From Planctomycetota bacterium (GTDB lineage Bacteria > Planctomycetota > GCA-002687715): DNA of 56,479 nt. Location: NCBI GenBank assembly GCA_002683135.1, contig NYSS01000106.1:1-56479 (forward strand). The letters run 5' to 3'. The notes below the pieces were generated by a model, which was not told the origin of the DNA, made no database searches, and saw nothing but the letters and a program-made list of their open reading frames with translations. Position numbers and translations under genes: made by a program. Position 1 is the first letter of the stretch, and the number at the start of each line of letters is the position of its first letter. Shown piece after piece: positions 53,411 to 56,479 of this stretch.

Positions 53411-54679
53411 ATGTCGCCATCCCGCATCGTCGTCTGCACCATCGTCCTCGCCCTCGCCGCGACCAGCGCGGCTCAGATGCCAGGGGTCGGCACCAAGGCG
53501 CCGTCCTTCACGCTGAAGAACCACGAAGGCAACGACACGGCGTTCCCCCCAAAGGGAGCGTGGGCGGTCCTGGCGTTCTACCCCAAGGCCATGACCGGCG
53601 GCTGACGCATGGAGGTCTGCGCGCTGCGGGACGCAGCGCCATCCTTCAAGGCCATCGGCACCAAGGTCTTCGGCATCAGCACGGACAAGGTGGAGGCGCA
53701 GGCCCGGTTCGCCAAGGCCGAGGCCCTCGACTACCCGCTGCTCGCAGACCCGACCGGTAAAGCCGGCAAGGCGTACGGCGTCGTCGGAGAGCGGCGGCCA
53801 TACGCACGACGGGTCACCTTCGTCGTCGACGCCTCCGGCGTCGTTCGCCACGTGTTCGAACGCGTAAACGTCCGCAAGCACGGCGAAGAGGTCGTGGCCG
53901 TCCTCAAGAAACTCGGCGCCGGCTCCGGTGGCGACACCGGCCACACCGGTGTCCTCGACGAAGCCGCTTTCAAGGCGCTGCACGAGTTGAAGAAGGGCGA
54001 GGCACCCGAGCTCCTCGGCGAGGACCTGAAGCTCGGCGAGGGCAAGGCGTACCTGTCCATGCCGAAGGGAGAAGGCCCGTTCCCCGGTGTCGTCGTGATC
54101 CACGAGTGGTGGGGACTGAACGCCCACGTCAAGCACTGGGCAGATCGACTCGCAGCAGATGGCTACGCGGCGCTCGCAGTCGACATGTACAGCGGTGAAG
54201 TGGCGAAGACGAGCGACGACGCCATGCGCCTGATGCGATCCGTGGACGAAGACGCGGGCGCCGTCGTGGTCGCCAACGGCCTGCAGTTCCTGAAGACGCA
54301 CGCGGGCATCAAGGCGAAGCGCCTCGCCGCCATGGGCTGGTGCTTCGGCGGCGGCTGGTCGCTCCGCGCCGCGCTCCGCTTCAGCGACCTGGACGCTGCG
54401 GTCATTTACTACGGCCGCCTGAAGACCGACCCGGCGCAGCTGAAGACCATCAAGGCGGCGGTCCTCGGTGTCTTCGGGAACCAGGACCGCGGCATCCCGC
54501 CCGCCAGCGTAGACGCCTTCGAGAAGGGGCTGAAGGCGGCGGGTATCACGCACGCGATCCACCGATACGACGCCAATCACGCATTCGCCAACCCCTCCAG
54601 CGCCCGCTACGACGCCAAGTCTGCGTCGGACGCCTGGGGCAAGGTGCGCGCTTTCCTGGCCGAGAAGCTCAAGCGTTAG
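53411..54679 (+). CDS. Sec-type peroxiredoxin fused to dienelactone hydrolase domain (in-frame UGA)
   Basis: Read through the TGA at 53603-53605, the product is 422 residues from ATG 53411 (GGAG spaced five to six bases). Signal peptide about 1-22. Residues 23-165 form a BCP/PrxQ-type peroxiredoxin: the family PKADTPGCT-x-E-A-C-S-LRD segment reads PKAMTGG-Sec65-RMEVC70-ALRD, so the UGA replaces the peroxidatic Cys and Cys70 is the resolving Cys. A Gly/Glu linker (165-205) leads to a dienelactone hydrolase domain (210-422) with HEWWGL, nucleophile Cys311 in GWCFGG, Asp359 and His390 (ANHAFAN). It probably reduces peroxides outside the cytoplasm; the hydrolase may act on products of oxidation. 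A nonsense mutation is the alternative, made unlikely by the SECIS-like hairpin and the position of the UGA. Confidence 0.8.
53621..53639 (+). promoter_or_regulatory. Candidate bacterial SECIS hairpin after UGA
   Basis: A perfect 8-bp stem GCGCTGCG (53621-53628) with CGCAGCGC (53632-53639) and a GGA loop. The loop begins at nucleotide 24 after the UGA with two guanines, within the 16-37-base window of bacterial SECIS elements. It lies inside the coding sequence, as in known bacterial selenoproteins. Confidence 0.75.
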
Positions 54680-54833
54680 TCACCCTCCCTGGGGTCCGCT
54701 AGGAAAAACAGGACAAGGGGACCTCGTCATTCGAGAGTCGAACCGGCATCGCGGAGCACCCGAAGGGCTCCCCGAGCCAGGACTCTGGACATCTCCGATT
54801 CCAGCGACAGCGTTCTGCGGTAGCCTTGAACCA

Positions 54834-56479
54834 GTGCGCCACCTCAGCCTTCTCACCCTCATCCTCATCGCCACCCTGGTCCCGGCGCAGAGCCCCCCGC
54901 AGAGCCTGTGGACCGGCGGCTGGGGACACTCCGGGCCAGTCGGTCAACGCGGCGCCGTCCGTGACAGCAGCGGCGACCTGTTCGCACTCGTCATCGACCG
55001 TGGCGGCGGCACCCAGGACGCCTTGACCCTGCTGCGGTCTTCGGACGGAGGCCAGACATGGTCGCTCTGGCTCGCCCCTCTGAACGACGCATCGTCCGGA
55101 CTGACCGGGACCCATCGGGCAAACCAGGCAGTCATCGCCGTCGATGACCAGGACCGGCTGCACGTGAGCTGGCAGCGAGCCTGGTACCCGAGCGACTACG
55201 AGCAGTACTATCGCAACGTCGACCTCTCCACAGGAACGATGTCGGCGATCCTCAACGTCAACACCATGCTCGGCGTGCCGTTGACGGCGCGCTCCAACGC
55301 GCAGGCGATCCACGTGGCTGCTGACGGACGCGTGTGGATGACGGGGCCGACAGCCAGCAACTGGCAGGAGACGCTGCTCGTCAGCGCCCAACCTTACGCC
55401 GCCGGGTCCACGTTCAACGTCGTCGGCCCGGTCGCCCCTTCGGGGCAAGGACAGAACACCCGCCTCGCATTCGACGCCTCCGGCGCCCTGCACGCCATCT
55501 ACTACGCGGGCAATCAGATACGCCATCGCTCACACAACCCGAGCACCGGGGCTTGGAGCGGGGTGAGCGTCGTAGCGGCCCACGGGGGCGGGTCCATGGC
55601 CCGCGCGTTCGACCTGCGCGCCGACGCCATCGGCGGAGTCCACGCCATCGCCATGGTGAACACGACCCCGACGGCCGGCACCATCAACCCCGCCCTGCGC
55701 TACACCCGACGGGACGCCACCTCGGGATGGAGCCCGGGAATCGACGTCGGCGCGTGGACACAGGCCCAGATCACCGACCCCAGCGGGGCCCTCAGCAACA
55801 TGCGCACGGCTGGCCTCGCCGTGAACGAGATCACCGGTGACGTGTTCGTCGCCGTACGCGACTTCGGGAGCGCGGCGGGCGCCCTCGTCATCGCCCGCAA
55901 GGCGACCGGCGACGCGGCGTTCCACCGGATGACGACCCTGACCCCGCCCAGCGCAGCCCGGGACGACTACCACGCCCCCTTCTTCGTCGGCCACGAGAAC
56001 CCGGGGACCACGCTCACGGTGTCCGACCTCCAGGTGTTCTGGAGACAGGGACCCGCCGGGTCCCAGTTCAGCGCCTGGCACGCGCAGCAACCCGGCGCGC
56101 CGCTGGCCGCCGCCATCACCCTCGGGTCCGGTTGCTCCGGGACCTCGGGAGCGCCCCTCAACCTGACCGCGCCTCCCCCGATCATCGGCGAAACCACATG
56201 GGCAGCGCTGGTGTCCGGTGGGCCCGCTGGCGGCTCCGCGTCGATCTACAGCACCCCCACACCGGGGCCTAATCCCGTCCCCGTCGGAGGTGGATGCAGC
56301 GTCTACCTGGACCTGGGCTTCCTCGTCATCGGCGCCCCCCTCCTGGGTCCCCTTCCGCTTGACGCGCTCGGCCAGTTGCCGATCGCCTACCCCATCCCCG
56401 CCGACCCGGCGCTCGCCGGACTCCGCCTCACGGCCCAGGTGGCCGTCGCCGACCCGGGCGCGAACGCCATCAACCTGGT
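54834..56479 (+). CDS. Secreted repeat protein, 3' end cut by window
   Basis: The frame from GTG 54834 stays open to the last base (548 codons visible). Signal peptide about 1-19 (LLTLILIATLVPAQ). A beta-propeller-like region (about 25-370, with Asp-box-like SSDGGQTWSLW, and LHVSWQRAWYP, LHAIYYAGNQIRH) precedes the shared C-terminal beta domain (GSGCSGTSG... to LTAQVAVADPGAN). The start is not certain; no Shine-Dalgarno precedes GTG, and no in-frame ATG gives a better signal peptide. Confidence 0.65.
   Translation, partial: MRHLSLLTLILIATLVPAQSPPQSLWTGGWGHSGPVGQRGAVRDSSGDLFALVIDRGGGTQDALTLLRSSDGGQTWSLWLAPLNDASSGLTGTHRANQAVIAVDDQDRLHVSWQRAWYPSDYEQYYRNVDLSTGTMSAILNVNTMLGVPLTARSNAQAIHVAADGRVWMTGPTASNWQETLLVSAQPYAAGSTFNVVGPVAPSGQGQNTRLAFDASGALHAIYYAGNQIRHRSHNPSTGAWSGVSVVAAHGGGSMARAFDLRADAIGGVHAIAMVNTTPTAGTINPALRYTRRDATSGWSPGIDVGAWTQAQITDPSGALSNMRTAGLAVNEITGDVFVAVRDFGSAAGALVIARKATGDAAFHRMTTLTPPSAARDDYHAPFFVGHENPGTTLTVSDLQVFWRQGPAGSQFSAWHAQQPGAPLAAAITLGSGCSGTSGAPLNLTAPPPIIGETTWAALVSGGPAGGSASIYSTPTPGPNPVPVGGGCSVYLDLGFLVIGAPLLGPLPLDALGQLPIAYPIPADPALAGLRLTAQVAVADPGANAINL

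Noticed and set aside
53609..54679. Separate gene starting at ATG 53609 after the TGA
   Set aside because: It would begin inside the peroxiredoxin fold, just after the catalytic position, with no ribosome binding site at suitable spacing.

Overview
The window is a high-GC bacterial chromosome segment, most likely from a planctomycete (Planctomycetota). That is inference: many exported proteins have short Ala-Gln-type signal peptides and share a glycine/proline-rich beta domain, and there are FG-GAP repeat proteins, a Cys-type sulfatase, an STN-like exported protein and frequent GTG/TTG starts. No rRNA, phage, IS element or CRISPR array was seen. Coding is dense, with many 4-base stop/start overlaps.

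Layout. 1-5 kb: TPR protein (cut by the window edge), rpsT, TonB and a TonB-dependent receptor. 5-9.5 kb: TPR protein translationally coupled to a secreted purple-acid-phosphatase-like enzyme, a secreted protein with three metal-binding Cys modules, a lipoprotein and a small kinase-like protein. 9.6-21 kb (minus strand): an HhH/Fe-S-like protein, SRP RNA, dnaX, ybaB, recR, rpoN, then mcmA-mce-pccB-accC-accB, a propionyl-CoA to succinyl-CoA module. 22-26.5 kb: two tRNA-Ser genes with tadA and a giant MscS-type channel. 26.5-33 kb: an in-frame-UGA thioredoxin-like gene, a four-gene mutY operon, a receiver protein, a DinB-like protein and a galacturonokinase-like GHMP kinase. 33-42 kb: exported proteins, a YfcC-type transporter and a xylA-xylB catabolic run. 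42-56 kb: TatD, exported peptidases, a 29-residue bL37-like ribosomal protein, an FG-GAP protein, a sulfatase, and a second in-frame-UGA gene.

Most notable result: two genes are split by an in-frame TGA exactly where a redox-active selenocysteine is expected. At 53411-54679 a secreted peroxiredoxin has TGA in place of the peroxidatic Cys, keeps a candidate resolving Cys five residues later, and is fused to a dienelactone-hydrolase domain. A perfect 8-bp hairpin with a GGA loop follows the TGA at SECIS distance. At 26758-28047 (minus) an exported thioredoxin-like protein has Cys-TGA at its putative redox site, followed by a weaker hairpin whose loop begins at the same distance. Together they suggest a periplasmic or secreted selenoprotein redox system, including an apparently unusual Sec-peroxiredoxin/hydrolase fusion. 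Sec machinery (selA, selB, selC, selD) is not in the window.

The sugar genes (galacturonokinase-like, xylose isomerase, xylulokinase, transporter) together with sulfatase, TonB/TBDR and phosphatase fit a heterotroph feeding on plant or algal polysaccharides. This is inference from gene content.
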